A stretch of DNA of 64,000 bases from positions 434,001 through 498,000 of the forward strand of contig NZ_CP146350.1 in assembly GCF_037055355.1 (NCBI RefSeq). Direction: 5' to 3'. The notes beneath the pieces were generated by a model. It saw only the letters and a list, made by a program, of their open reading frames with translations, did not search any database and was not told the DNA's origin. A program made the position numbers and the translations under genes. Below, one piece after another: positions 52,540 through 60,651 of this stretch. Numbering within the stretch: position 1 is the stretch's first letter; the number at the start of each line of letters is the position of its first letter. The DNA comes from Streptomyces sp. DG1A-41. GTDB taxonomy: Bacteria > Actinomycetota > Actinomycetes > Streptomycetales > Streptomycetaceae.

Positions 52540-54168
52540 TCAGCGCATCGCCCGGTACGTCACCTCGTCGAAGTCCGCGTGGTGGCCGGCCCCGGTGAGG
52601 TCCCAGGCCCACAGACCGACGAACGCGCCCGTGAAGCCGAGGGAGCGGATCTGGCCGTCCTCGATGTGCTCGGCGTGCTCGTCGGACAGGACCGTCGCGT
52701 CCAGGGCGAGGCCGAACGGATGCCAGCCTCCGCCCGTGTCGTACCGGAAGCGCAGCTCGGCCCCGTCGAAGTCCACGCCGAGCCTCAGTCGCGTGGTGAC
52801 GCCGAGCTGTGCCTGACCGGCCTCGTCGACACTCAGCACGCCCCGGTCGCAGCTCGCCGCGCGCAGGACGGTCCGTCCCTCGTCGTCCACGGTGACGTGC
52901 AGGTGGTACCAGTTGCGGGTGTTGTAGTACGCGGTGATCCCGGCCAGGTGCTGGAACCCAAGGGGCCGGTACTCCATCGTCGCCTCGAAGGAGCAGCGTG
53001 CCGATGTGACGCGGCGCGCCACCAGGCTGGGTCCGACCAGGCTCTGGGGCGAGCGCCCGCCCCGAAGCCGCAGGTGGGAGGGGCGTTCGGTGAGAGAGAC
53101 CCAGTCGGGGGTCGCGGGGCGGCGCAGGGTCGACCATTGAGGTCCCAGGGTCGGCTCGTCGAATCCGTCGGTGCCGTCACCGTCCGGGTGGTGCCCGAAG
53201 GGCACGGTTTCGGAGCCCGAGAACAGGACAGGAGCCGGCACCTCCAGGGTGGGCAGTCCCGTCTCCGTGCGCAACCAGCCGTCGGCGGTCCACGTCACGC
53301 ACGCCAGCGCCGTCTCCCGGCCCAGCACGCACGGCCCTCGACGCCCCTGCGGCCGGGCCACGAGGTAGGCCAGGTACCACTGGCCGTCCCCGGTCTCCAC
53401 CAGGCTGCCGTGCCCGGCCTTCTGGAGGGGCAGGTCGGGGTGGTCGCGGGCGGTGAGGAGCGGGCCGTTCGGGTCGCGCTCGTAGGGGCCCGTCAGGGTG
53501 CGCGAGCGGGAGACGGTGACCTGGTGGTCGTAGCCGGTGCCGCCGTCCGCGGTGAGCAGGTAGTACCAGTCGCCGTGGCGGTAGAGGTTCGGGCCTTCGA
53601 TCCAGCCGGCCTGCGGCGGCAGCTCGATCCGCACGGGGTCGCCGACCAGGCGGCGCTCGGCACGGTCGTAGCGCCGGGCCTCCAGGCCGGCGGAGCCGCC
53701 GTGGCCGGGGCGCCAGTCGTGGACCAGGTTCAGCAGCCGGCTGTCCGCGCCGTCGTGGAACAGGGAGACGTCGAAGCCGCGGGCGTGCAGCGGCACCGGA
53801 TCCGACCAGGGGCCCTCGATGGAGGGCGCGGTGACCAGGTGGTTGGGGCAGTCGGTGAAGCCGCCCAGGTACGTGGAGACGTTGCTGTAGACGAGGTGGA
53901 AGAGGCCGTCCGCGTGGGTGAGGCTGGGCGCCCACACGCCGCCGGAGTCGGGGCAGCCGGTCAGGTCCAGCAGGCGGGTGTCGGCGAGGGCGCCGCCGAG
54001 GGGGCGCCAGTGCACCAGGTCCGTGGAGTGGTGCAGGCGCACGCCCGGGTACCACTCGAACGTCGACGTCGCCAGATAGAAGTCCGGCCCCACCCGCAGG
54101 ACCGACGGGTCCGGGTGTGAGCCGGGCAGGACCGGGTTGCGGATGACGCCGGCCGGCCGGATTCCCAT
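52540..54168 (-). CDS. Beta-xylosidase / alpha-arabinofuranosidase (GH43)
   Basis: 542 residues, no signal peptide. Five-bladed propeller with the catalytic base Asp in GSHPDPSVLRVGPDFYLATSTFEWYPGV, the pKa-modulating Asp in a central DVSLFHDG/LVHDWRPG region, the acid Glu in AGWIEGPNLYRHGDWYYLL, and a C-terminal GH43_C2 beta-sandwich (FDEPTLGPQWSTLR, GFQHLAGITAYYNTRNWYHLHV). This is the XynB/XynD-type intracellular xylosidase. GAGGGGAC precedes ATG 54168. No transporter is adjacent; the gene's LacI partner is dead. Confidence 0.92.
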   Translation of the reverse strand: MGIRPAGVIRNPVLPGSHPDPSVLRVGPDFYLATSTFEWYPGVRLHHSTDLVHWRPLGGALADTRLLDLTGCPDSGGVWAPSLTHADGLFHLVYSNVSTYLGGFTDCPNHLVTAPSIEGPWSDPVPLHARGFDVSLFHDGADSRLLNLVHDWRPGHGGSAGLEARRYDRAERRLVGDPVRIELPPQAGWIEGPNLYRHGDWYYLLTADGGTGYDHQVTVSRSRTLTGPYERDPNGPLLTARDHPDLPLQKAGHGSLVETGDGQWYLAYLVARPQGRRGPCVLGRETALACVTWTADGWLRTETGLPTLEVPAPVLFSGSETVPFGHHPDGDGTDGFDEPTLGPQWSTLRRPATPDWVSLTERPSHLRLRGGRSPQSLVGPSLVARRVTSARCSFEATMEYRPLGFQHLAGITAYYNTRNWYHLHVTVDDEGRTVLRAASCDRGVLSVDEAGQAQLGVTTRLRLGVDFDGAELRFRYDTGGGWHPFGLALDATVLSDEHAEHIEDGQIRSLGFTGAFVGLWAWDLTGAGHHADFDEVTYRAMR

Positions 54169-54221
54169 GTGCTGTCCCCTCGTGACGCCCGCTCCGGCGT
54201 GCGCCGGGTGATCACCGCAGG

Positions 54222-54250
54222 ACCGTAATGTCGAATGCGTTCGCGAGCAA
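54222..54250 (-). promoter_or_regulatory. Candidate GH43 promoter with CGAA-N4-TTCG palindrome
   Basis: Minus strand TTGCTC (54250-54245), 17 bases, TACGGT (54227-54222). CGAATGCGTTCG (54232-54243), an inverted repeat with CGAA/TTCG arms, fills the spacer and could be the site of the lost LacI repressor. Confidence 0.4.
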
Positions 54251-54328
54251 CGCCGGCCTGGGGCGGGCACGAGGTGGGCGCTCGTCCACCCCCCCCACCT
54301 GACGACGGGAAGACGGTCGGCGGCGGTC

Positions 54329-54531
54329 TTCCAGCGGTCCAAGACCAACGAGGTGTACGGCCTCGGCCACAACGGCTTCTTCACGTCGCCGGACGGCACG
54401 GAGGACTGGATGGTGCACCACGCGAACAGCTCGGCGAACGGCGACTGCGACATGAACCGCCCGACGGTACGCCGAACTTCGGCACCCTGGTGGGCCTGGG
54501 CGTCCCGCTGACCGCGCCGTCGGGCGAGCAG
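54329..54531 (+). pseudogene. Fragment of a second GH43 enzyme
   Basis: The plus strand reads FQRSKTNEVYGLGHNGFF, TSPDGTEDWMVHHANSS and GDCDMNRPT, then after a frame change DGTPNFGTLVGLGVPLTAPSGEQ. These are the closing blades of a secreted GH43 arabinanase/xylosidase (GHNGFFTSPDGTEDW and CDMNR are characteristic). The short AQKF-type strand normally between the two parts is missing, and there is no N-terminal four fifths. It is oriented opposite to the intact GH43 gene next door. Confidence 0.7.
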
Positions 54532-54636
54532 CGGGACCCCGCAGGCGATCCGGATGGAGCAAGAGGCCTGTGAAGACCGGCGAAACGCCGCCGTGGTCCT
54601 TCTCGGGCCTCCCCCGACCGGCGACCATGCCATGTC

Positions 54637-56382
54637 ATGGACATCTTGCTCGTCGCCAGCGCGTTCAACAGCCTGTCCCAGCGTGTGTACGCGGAACTGT
54701 CGGACCAAGGGCACCACGTGGACGTCGTGCTCGCCTCGCACGGCGCCGACGCGGTCCGGGCCGCCGTACGCGAGGTGCGCCCGGAACTGATCGTGGCGCC
54801 GATGCTGAAGTCGGCCCTGCCGCAGGACGTGTGGCAGGAGCACACCTGCCTGATCGTGCACCCGGGGCCACCCGGCGACCGCGGCCCGTCATCGCTGGAC
54901 TGGGCGATCGCCGAGGAGGCGCCCGAGTGGGGCGTGACGGTACTCCAGGCCGAGGCCGCGATGGACGCGGGGGACATCTGGGCGGAGGGGTCCTTCCGGG
55001 TGCCGCCGGCAGGCAAGAGCGACGTGTACCGCAACGAGGTGTCCGACGCCGCCGCGGCAGCGGTGCTGCTGGCCGTACGGCGGTTCGCCGACGGATCGTT
55101 CAAGCCGCGGCCGCAGAGCGATCCCGGGATCAGCGTGGTGTGGCGCGACTCCTTCCGCCAGGAGCAGCGGCGGATCGACTGGGAGAGCGACAGCACCGAC
55201 ACGGTGCTGCGCAAGCTCCGCGGCGCCGACTCACAGCCCGGCGTCCTGGACGAGGTGTGCGGCCGGGAGGTGTTCCTGCACGGCGGGCATCCCGAGGACC
55301 GACTGCGCGGACACCCTGGCGAGCTGCTCGCGACACGGTCCGGGGCGGTCTGCCGGGCCACCCGCGACGGTGCGGTGTGGATCCCGAATCTGCGCGCCCG
55401 CAAGAACTCCGGCGACCCGGCACCGTTCCGGCGTCCGGCGGCCTCGGTCCTCGCCACCTTCCCGGCCCCGCCCGGCAGCGGCCCGGGCATGCCGAGTTCG
55501 AGCGACCGCCCGTACTGGCTGCCGGAGATCGCCGCCCCGCTCGAACTGCCACCGAACCGCACCACCTGGACCGACATCCGCTACCGGCAGCGGGACGGCA
55601 TCGGCTTCCTGTCCTTCTCGTTCCCGGGCGGGGCGATGAGCACCAACCACTGCCGCAGGCTGCTCGCCGCCTACCGGTACGCGCTCACCCGCCCCACCTC
55701 GGTGCTGGTGCTCGGCGGTACCCGCGACTTCTTCTCCAACGGCATCCACCTCAACGTCATCGAGGCGTCGAGCGACCCTGCGGGTGAGTCCTGGTCCAAC
55801 CTCCTCGCCATGAACGACCTGGTCGAGGCCGTGCTGCGCACCACGGACCGGCTGGTGGTGGCAGCGCTCGGCGGCAACGCGGCGGCCGGCGGTGTCATGC
55901 TCGCCCTGGCCGCCGACGAGGTCTGGTGCCGCACGGGCAGCGTCCTCAACCCGCACTACCGGAACATGGGCCTGTACGGATCGGAGTACTGGACGTACTC
56001 GCTGCCGCGCCGTGTGGGAGCCGAGACGGCCGAACGGCTGACGAGCGAGGCGTTGCCGGTGAGCGCCGCGACGGCTGCGCGGATCGGCCTGGTGGATCGT
56101 CTGGTGCCCGCCCATGCCAGGGAGTTCACGACCGAGGTCGAGCGACTGGCTGCCGCACTCGCCGACGACCCGGACCTCACACGCCGGATCACCGCCAAGA
56201 CCACGGCACGTCACGCGGATGAGCTCCAGCGCCCCCTCGCCGAATACCGGCGGACCGAACTCGCCCGCATGCGCGCCATCTTCTTCGACCCGCAGGCCCC
56301 GTACCACGCGCTGCGGTCCGCCTTCGTCCGCAAGGTCCCGAGCGGCTCCGCCCGGCCGCTGGCGACCGAAGGTGCGCGATGA
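54637..56382 (+). CDS. hypX: Hydrogenase maturation protein HypX/HoxX
   Basis: 581 residues with the two-domain HypX architecture: an N-terminal formyltetrahydrofolate-binding domain (LVASAFNSLSQRVYAEL; the HPGPPGDRGPSSLDWAI active-site block near residue 90) and a C-terminal enoyl-CoA-hydratase-like domain (GGTRDFFSNGIHLN, GGNAAAGGVMLALAADEVW). The family converts formyl-THF to CO for the active site of oxygen-tolerant [NiFe]-hydrogenases under aerobic growth. No hydrogenase subunit gene lies in this window; only a broken protease gene follows, overlapping by ATGA. Length is normal. Confidence 0.88.
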   Translation: MDILLVASAFNSLSQRVYAELSDQGHHVDVVLASHGADAVRAAVREVRPELIVAPMLKSALPQDVWQEHTCLIVHPGPPGDRGPSSLDWAIAEEAPEWGVTVLQAEAAMDAGDIWAEGSFRVPPAGKSDVYRNEVSDAAAAAVLLAVRRFADGSFKPRPQSDPGISVVWRDSFRQEQRRIDWESDSTDTVLRKLRGADSQPGVLDEVCGREVFLHGGHPEDRLRGHPGELLATRSGAVCRATRDGAVWIPNLRARKNSGDPAPFRRPAASVLATFPAPPGSGPGMPSSSDRPYWLPEIAAPLELPPNRTTWTDIRYRQRDGIGFLSFSFPGGAMSTNHCRRLLAAYRYALTRPTSVLVLGGTRDFFSNGIHLNVIEASSDPAGESWSNLLAMNDLVEAVLRTTDRLVVAALGGNAAAGGVMLALAADEVWCRTGSVLNPHYRNMGLYGSEYWTYSLPRRVGAETAERLTSEALPVSAATAARIGLVDRLVPAHAREFTTEVERLAAALADDPDLTRRITAKTTARHADELQRPLAEYRRTELARMRAIFFDPQAPYHALRSAFVRKVPSGSARPLATEGAR

Positions 56383-56554
56383 CTGCGCGGCTGCTCGTGG
56401 CGGCGTCGGCAACATCTTCCTCGCGGACGACGCTTTCGGCCCCGAGGTGATCTGCGCCCCGGACCAGTGCCCGCTGCCGCCCGAGGTGCGGGTACGGGAC
56501 TTCGGCATCCGCGGGATGGGCCTCGCGTACGCATTGCTCGGCACTCATCGGTGA
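56379..56554 (+). pseudogene. Truncated, frameshifted [NiFe]-hydrogenase maturation protease
   Basis: Starts MTARLLV in one frame, then continues one base off as GVGNIFLADDAFGPEVI and VRVRDFGIRGMGLAYALLG before an early stop at 56554. GxGNIxxxDDxxG and DFGIRGxxLAYALL are the N-terminal blocks of the hydrogenase maturation endopeptidase. The family needs about 150-180 residues, so the second half is lost as well as the frame. Its ATG overlaps the hypX stop, showing the former operon. Confidence 0.75.
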
Positions 56555-56633
56555 GCCGAAAATCACATGGCCGTTCAGCCGAACAGCGCAAGTCACCTGC
56601 ACGAACCGGTGAGTCCTGGGAAGGCGTCACACC

Positions 56634-58307
56634 ATGGACCAGGCGATGAACCAGCAGCCCCGCACGACCACCAGCCCCGCCGTCACGACCCTGGCCGACC
56701 CGCTGGTCAACAAGGGCACCGCCTTCAGCCGGCAGGAGCGCGCCGAGCTCGGCCTCGACGGGCTGCTGCCACCCGCCGTGGAGAGCCTGGACGAGCAGGT
56801 CGCCCGCGCCTACGAGGCGTTCCACGGCTACGACAAGCCCCTCAACCGGCACATCTACCTGCGTCAGCTCCAGGACACCAACGAGGTGCTCTTCTACCGC
56901 CTGGTCACCGAGTACCTGGAGGAGCTGCTGCCCGTCGTCTACACGCCGACGGTCGGTGAGGCCTGTCAGCGTTTCAGCGAGATCTACCGGCGGCCGCGCG
57001 GGCTGTTCCTGACGTGGGAGGACCGGCACCGCTTCCGGGACATCCTGCGCAACCGCCCGCACCGCGACGAGGACGTGGACGTCATCGTCGTCACCGACGG
57101 GCAGCGCATCCTCGGCCTGGGCGACCAGGGCGTCGGCGGGATGGGCATCCCGATCGGCAAGCTCAGCCTCTACACGGCGATCGGCGGCATCCACCCCGCC
57201 CGCACCCTGCCGGTCCTGCTGGACGTCGGCACCAACAACGAGGACCTGCTCGGCAACCCGCGCTATCTCGGCCGCCGCGCCCGCAGGCTGACCGGCGCCG
57301 AGTACGACGAGATGATCGAGGCCTTCGTCTCGGCGGTCGAGGCGGAGCTTCCCGGAACGCTGCTCCAGTGGGAGGACTTCGCCACCGCCCACGCCTATCC
57401 CATCCTCTCGCGCTACCGGGACCGGCTGCTCACCTTCAACGACGACATCCAGGGCACGGCGGCCGTCACGCTCGGCGCCCTGTCCACCGCTGCGAACGTG
57501 TCCGGCACTCCGCTGTCCGAGCAGCGCCTGGTGATCCTGGGGGCGGGGTCGGCCGCCATCGGTGTCGCCGACATGATCCGGACGGCCATGATCGAGGAGG
57601 GCCTGTCCGAGGAGGAGGCCACGGCACGGTTCTGGATCCTCGACGTCGACGGCCTGCTGGTGCAATCGCGCACGGAACTGACGCCGCAGCAGCGGATGTT
57701 CGCACGCGACGACAGCGAGGTGAACGGCTGGGACGGCACCGGCCTCGCCGAGGTGGTGCGCCGGGTCGAGCCGACGGCGCTCATCGGGCTGTCCACGGCT
57801 CACGGAGCGTTCACGGAGGAGATCGTGCGGCAGATGGGCTCGGCCTGCGAACGGCCCGTCATCTTCCCGCTCTCCAACCCCACCTCCCACTCCGAGGCCG
57901 AACCGGCGGACCTCACCCGCTGGACCGACGGCCGGGCGCTGATCGCCACCGGCTCGCCCTTCCCGCCGCTCACGGTGGACGGGCACGAGGTGCCGGTGGC
58001 GCAGTCGAACAACGTGTACGTCTTCCCGGCCATGGGGCTGGCGGTGACCGCGAGCGGGGCCACGCGCGTCACCGACCGCATGATGGTGGCCGCCGCCCGG
58101 GCCGTCGCCGAGTGCGCGGTACGGGCGGCGGACGGCGCGGACGGTCCCGTGCCGCTGCTGCCGCCCCTGACCGGGATGCGCGAGTCCGCTCGCGAGATCG
58201 CCCTGGCCGCGGCACTCGCCGCCGTCGAGGACGGCGTGGCCCCGCGGGCCACCGAGGCGGAACTGCGCGAGGCGATCGCGAAGACCCAGTGGACACCGCG
58301 GTACTAG
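56634..58307 (+). CDS. NAD-dependent malic enzyme
   Basis: 557 residues, the length of the MaeA/SfcA type. The signatures are YTPTVGEACQRFSEIYRRPRGLF, VVTDGQRILGLGDQGVGGMGIPIGK, LDVGTNNEDLLGNPRYLG, the metal site FNDDIQGTAAV, the nucleotide fold VILGAGSAAIGVADMI and SNPTSHSEA. It decarboxylates malate to pyruvate. ATG 56634 (MDQAMNQQ) has GGGAAGG upstream. With aspartase and glutaminase elsewhere in the window it could draw C4 acids back to pyruvate, but it is a separate unit. Confidence 0.93.
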   Translation: MDQAMNQQPRTTTSPAVTTLADPLVNKGTAFSRQERAELGLDGLLPPAVESLDEQVARAYEAFHGYDKPLNRHIYLRQLQDTNEVLFYRLVTEYLEELLPVVYTPTVGEACQRFSEIYRRPRGLFLTWEDRHRFRDILRNRPHRDEDVDVIVVTDGQRILGLGDQGVGGMGIPIGKLSLYTAIGGIHPARTLPVLLDVGTNNEDLLGNPRYLGRRARRLTGAEYDEMIEAFVSAVEAELPGTLLQWEDFATAHAYPILSRYRDRLLTFNDDIQGTAAVTLGALSTAANVSGTPLSEQRLVILGAGSAAIGVADMIRTAMIEEGLSEEEATARFWILDVDGLLVQSRTELTPQQRMFARDDSEVNGWDGTGLAEVVRRVEPTALIGLSTAHGAFTEEIVRQMGSACERPVIFPLSNPTSHSEAEPADLTRWTDGRALIATGSPFPPLTVDGHEVPVAQSNNVYVFPAMGLAVTASGATRVTDRMMVAAARAVAECAVRAADGADGPVPLLPPLTGMRESAREIALAAALAAVEDGVAPRATEAELREAIAKTQWTPRY

Positions 58308-58340
58308 GCGCTGTCGCCCGTTGCACGCAAGTCAGTTCTG

Positions 58341-59098
58341 CTACTGAAGTCGGTTGCTGCTCCTGTGTGCGTGTGCTTCGGCGAGGAGGAGGTAGCTGGC
58401 GGCGGTCCAGGTGTAGGCGTGGTCGCTCAGACCCGTGCCCGTGAGGGCGTCGAAGTCCTCGGCGAAGCCGGCGGCGACGTAGCGCTGGGCCACCACGAGG
58501 TTGCCGATGTAGTGGTAGATGCCGAGGGTGATCGGCTCGTGCGCGCCGCCGTTGACCAGGGTGCCGGCGAAGACGAAGTCGGACCAGGACCACAGGAACG
58601 CGAACAGGGACACCGTGACCACGGCGTTGCGGCTCATCGGCAGGACGACGGACCAGGGCCCCCGGCGCCGTCCGTCTTCGCGGCCTGGAGCAGTTCGCCG
58701 GGAATGCCGGACATGAACGCCGTGAAGATGAGCACCGCGAACGGAACGGCCAGGGTGGAGCCGGCGACGATCAGGCCGGGGACGGACCGGAGCAGGCCGA
58801 GCTGGAGGTAGATGGCGTAGAAGCCTATCGCCATGATGATGCCGGGGATCATCTGGGCGACCAGGAAGAGGAAGCCGAGCGGTCCGCCGCCGCGCGGGCG
58901 CAGTTTGGCCAGGGCGTAGCCGGCGGGGCGGACAGTGCCACCGTCAGGACGACGGTGCCCAGACCGATGACGAGGCTGGTACCGAGGTAGGGCAACTGCT
59001 CGTCGAGGACGGTGCGGTAGCCGGCCAGGGCAGGTCCGGCGGGCTCTTGCGCCTGTCCTGGTCGCGGGTGAGGGTACGGCTGGGGCTTCGGTTCATGA
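58341..59098 (-). pseudogene. Wrecked MalG-type sugar permease joined to the tail of a glycosidase
   Basis: Read on the minus strand: MNRSPSRTLTRDQDRRKSP (59098), missing the first helix; then EQLPYLGTSLVIGLGTVV, PAGYALAKLRPRGG, QMIPGIIMAIGFYAIYLQLG and LLQAAKTDGA; a frame change at the GGGGG run near 58665; then PWSVVLPMSRNAVVTVSLF, WSDFVFAGTLVNGGAHEP and YHYIGN. It then jumps over the last helix to AQRYVAAG and continues directly as FAEDFDALTGTGLSDHAYTW, the end of an alpha-glucosidase/AGL-type enzyme. Three deletions and frameshifts rule out function; the junction suggests a former permease-glycosidase operon. Confidence 0.75.
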
Positions 59099-59650
59099 CA
59101 GCGCCTGCTTTCGCTGGATGCGGATGTAGACGAGGCCGAACACCAGGGCGGCGACGACGAGCAGGTTGCCGACGGCCGCTCCGGGGCCGAAGGCGGGCAG
59201 GAGGTTGCCGAAGCCGAGCTGGTAGGACCAGGTGGCGAAGGTGGTGGGCGAGTCCGCCGGGCCGCCCTTGGTCATGATCCGGATGATGTCGAAGACCTTG
59301 AGCGTGTAGACCAGGCCCCAGGAGCAGGGTGATCGCGGACACCGGGCGCAGCAGCGGGAAGGGTGATGCGCCAGAAGCGCTGCCAGGCGTTCGCCCCGTC
59401 CAGCACCGCGGCCTCGTACAGGCAGGCGGGGATGGACTGGAGGCCGCTGTGGAGCACGACCAGGTTGAAGGGGACGCCGATCCAGATGTTGGCGATGATC
59501 ACCGAGGCCGGTGACCAGGACGGCGAGGTCAACCAGTTCACCGGGTCGATGCCGACGGTGCTCAGCAGGGCGTTGACGATGCCGGAGTCGCTGTTGAGCA
59601 TCCACGACCAGGATGGAGGCCGACACGATCAGCGGGAGCAGCCAGGGCAC
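59093..59650 (-). pseudogene. Wrecked MalF-type sugar permease
   Basis: Minus-strand pieces in alternating frames: MPWLLPLIVSAS; then MLNSDSGIVNALLSTVGIDP, VIIANIWIGVPFNLVVLHSG and YEAAVLDGANAWQRFWRITL (EAA loop); then a switch around 59320 to GLVYTLKVFDIIRIMTKGGP and FATWSYQLGFGNLLPAFGPG ending VYIRIQRKQALS. The first ~130 residues are absent, and at least two frame changes occur. It overlaps the start of the MalG remnant by a few bases as in a functional pair. Confidence 0.75.
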
Positions 59651-59689
59651 GTCGTGACCCGCCCTTCCGCCTGACAGGTCGCAGCACCG

Positions 59690-60397
59690 TCAGTTGTCGC
59701 CGGTGGCGCGTTCCTCGTCCTCGTCCCCAACCCCGGCCGCCTCTTCGTCTTTTACCGGCGCCGTGCCCAGCAGGACCTCGATGCCCGCGCGCAGATAGCG
59801 CTCCAGCGTGGCGTCCGGCGCCGAGACAAGGGCGGGTGGGCGGATCTCCGTGCGCATCAGGCTGGTGCCGAGCATCCAGGCCGCGAGGAGTTCCGCCCGC
59901 AGGTCGGCGTCGGGGCCGTCGAGGCGGGCGGCCAGGCGCTTGGAGAACACCTCCGTGAAGTCCGCGCGCAGCCGCGCCACCGCCTCGTCCCGGCCGGAGG
60001 ACCGCAGCACGGAGAGCACCGGATGCGGGAAGTCACCCTCCTTCGGCTGCCCCATGAGCAGCGCGCAGAACCAGTCGGGTATCGCCTCGACCGGCTCGTT
60101 CAGCAACGGCTCGAACATCTTGTGGGAGCTCGAAACGTCGTTGAACAGCGCTTCTTTCGAGCCGAAGTAGCGGTAGACGAGGGCGGCGTCCACGCCCACG
60201 TCGCCCGCGATGTCGCGCACGCTGGTGCCCTCGTAGCCGTACTTGCCGAATCGGAAGGACGCGGCGGCCCGCAGCGCGGTGCGCGTCGCCGAGGCCGAGC
60301 GTTTGCGGGCGGGCCGGCGGACCGCCTCCTCGGCTGCCTCGCCGTTGTGCACTCCGGTCACGTACCGCACCTCCGTGGTCCTCGGCGCTTCCGCCAT
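59690..60397 (-). CDS. TetR-family regulator of the adjacent glycosylation-export genes
   Basis: 235 residues. HTH region RTALRAAASFRFGKYGYEGTSVRDIAGDVGVDAALVYRYFGSKEALF, then a helical ligand domain with HPVLSVLRSSGRDEAVARLRADFTEVF of the TetR_C (PF17920-like) type, and an acidic tail. Divergent from ugd; the shared region holds nested inverted repeats that cover both promoters. A hydrophobic toxic compound is the expected ligand for this type. Confidence 0.85.
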   Translation of the reverse strand: MAEAPRTTEVRYVTGVHNGEAAEEAVRRPARKRSASATRTALRAAASFRFGKYGYEGTSVRDIAGDVGVDAALVYRYFGSKEALFNDVSSSHKMFEPLLNEPVEAIPDWFCALLMGQPKEGDFPHPVLSVLRSSGRDEAVARLRADFTEVFSKRLAARLDGPDADLRAELLAAWMLGTSLMRTEIRPPALVSAPDATLERYLRAGIEVLLGTAPVKDEEAAGVGDEDEERATGDN

Positions 60398-60430
60398 CCG
60401 CCCATGTTCCAGTCTGTGGCGGCTGTCTCA

Positions 60431-60512
60431 AAGTCACCGATCGATGTCATCAGTCGTTGACTTACATTCTCGCCGCATGCGATACCTGACTCACGTCAAC
60501 GACTGGTGACTT
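60431..60512. promoter_or_regulatory. Nested inverted repeats between tetR and ugd
   Basis: Inner repeat: CAGTCGTTGAC (60451-60461) and GTCAACGACTG (60495-60505), perfect over 11 bp and separated by 33 bases. Outer repeat: AAGTCACC (60431-60438) and GGTGACTT (60505-60512). Each inner arm contains TTGAC, pointing inward on opposite strands, so the arms can serve as both operators and the -35 elements of the divergent promoters. GATACC (60481) is a weak candidate -10 for ugd. Confidence 0.65.
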
Positions 60513-60651
60513 GAGTCCTGGCTCTGCCCGGGCCGTACGACGAAGTCGGCCCCCTCCAGGTCCGCCCGCACGATGCGATCGAGCGCGCCCCCCACGCACC
60601 CCTCGACCGCCGCAAGCGGGCACCCCCACCGACCGGAAAAGGTGATCTTCT

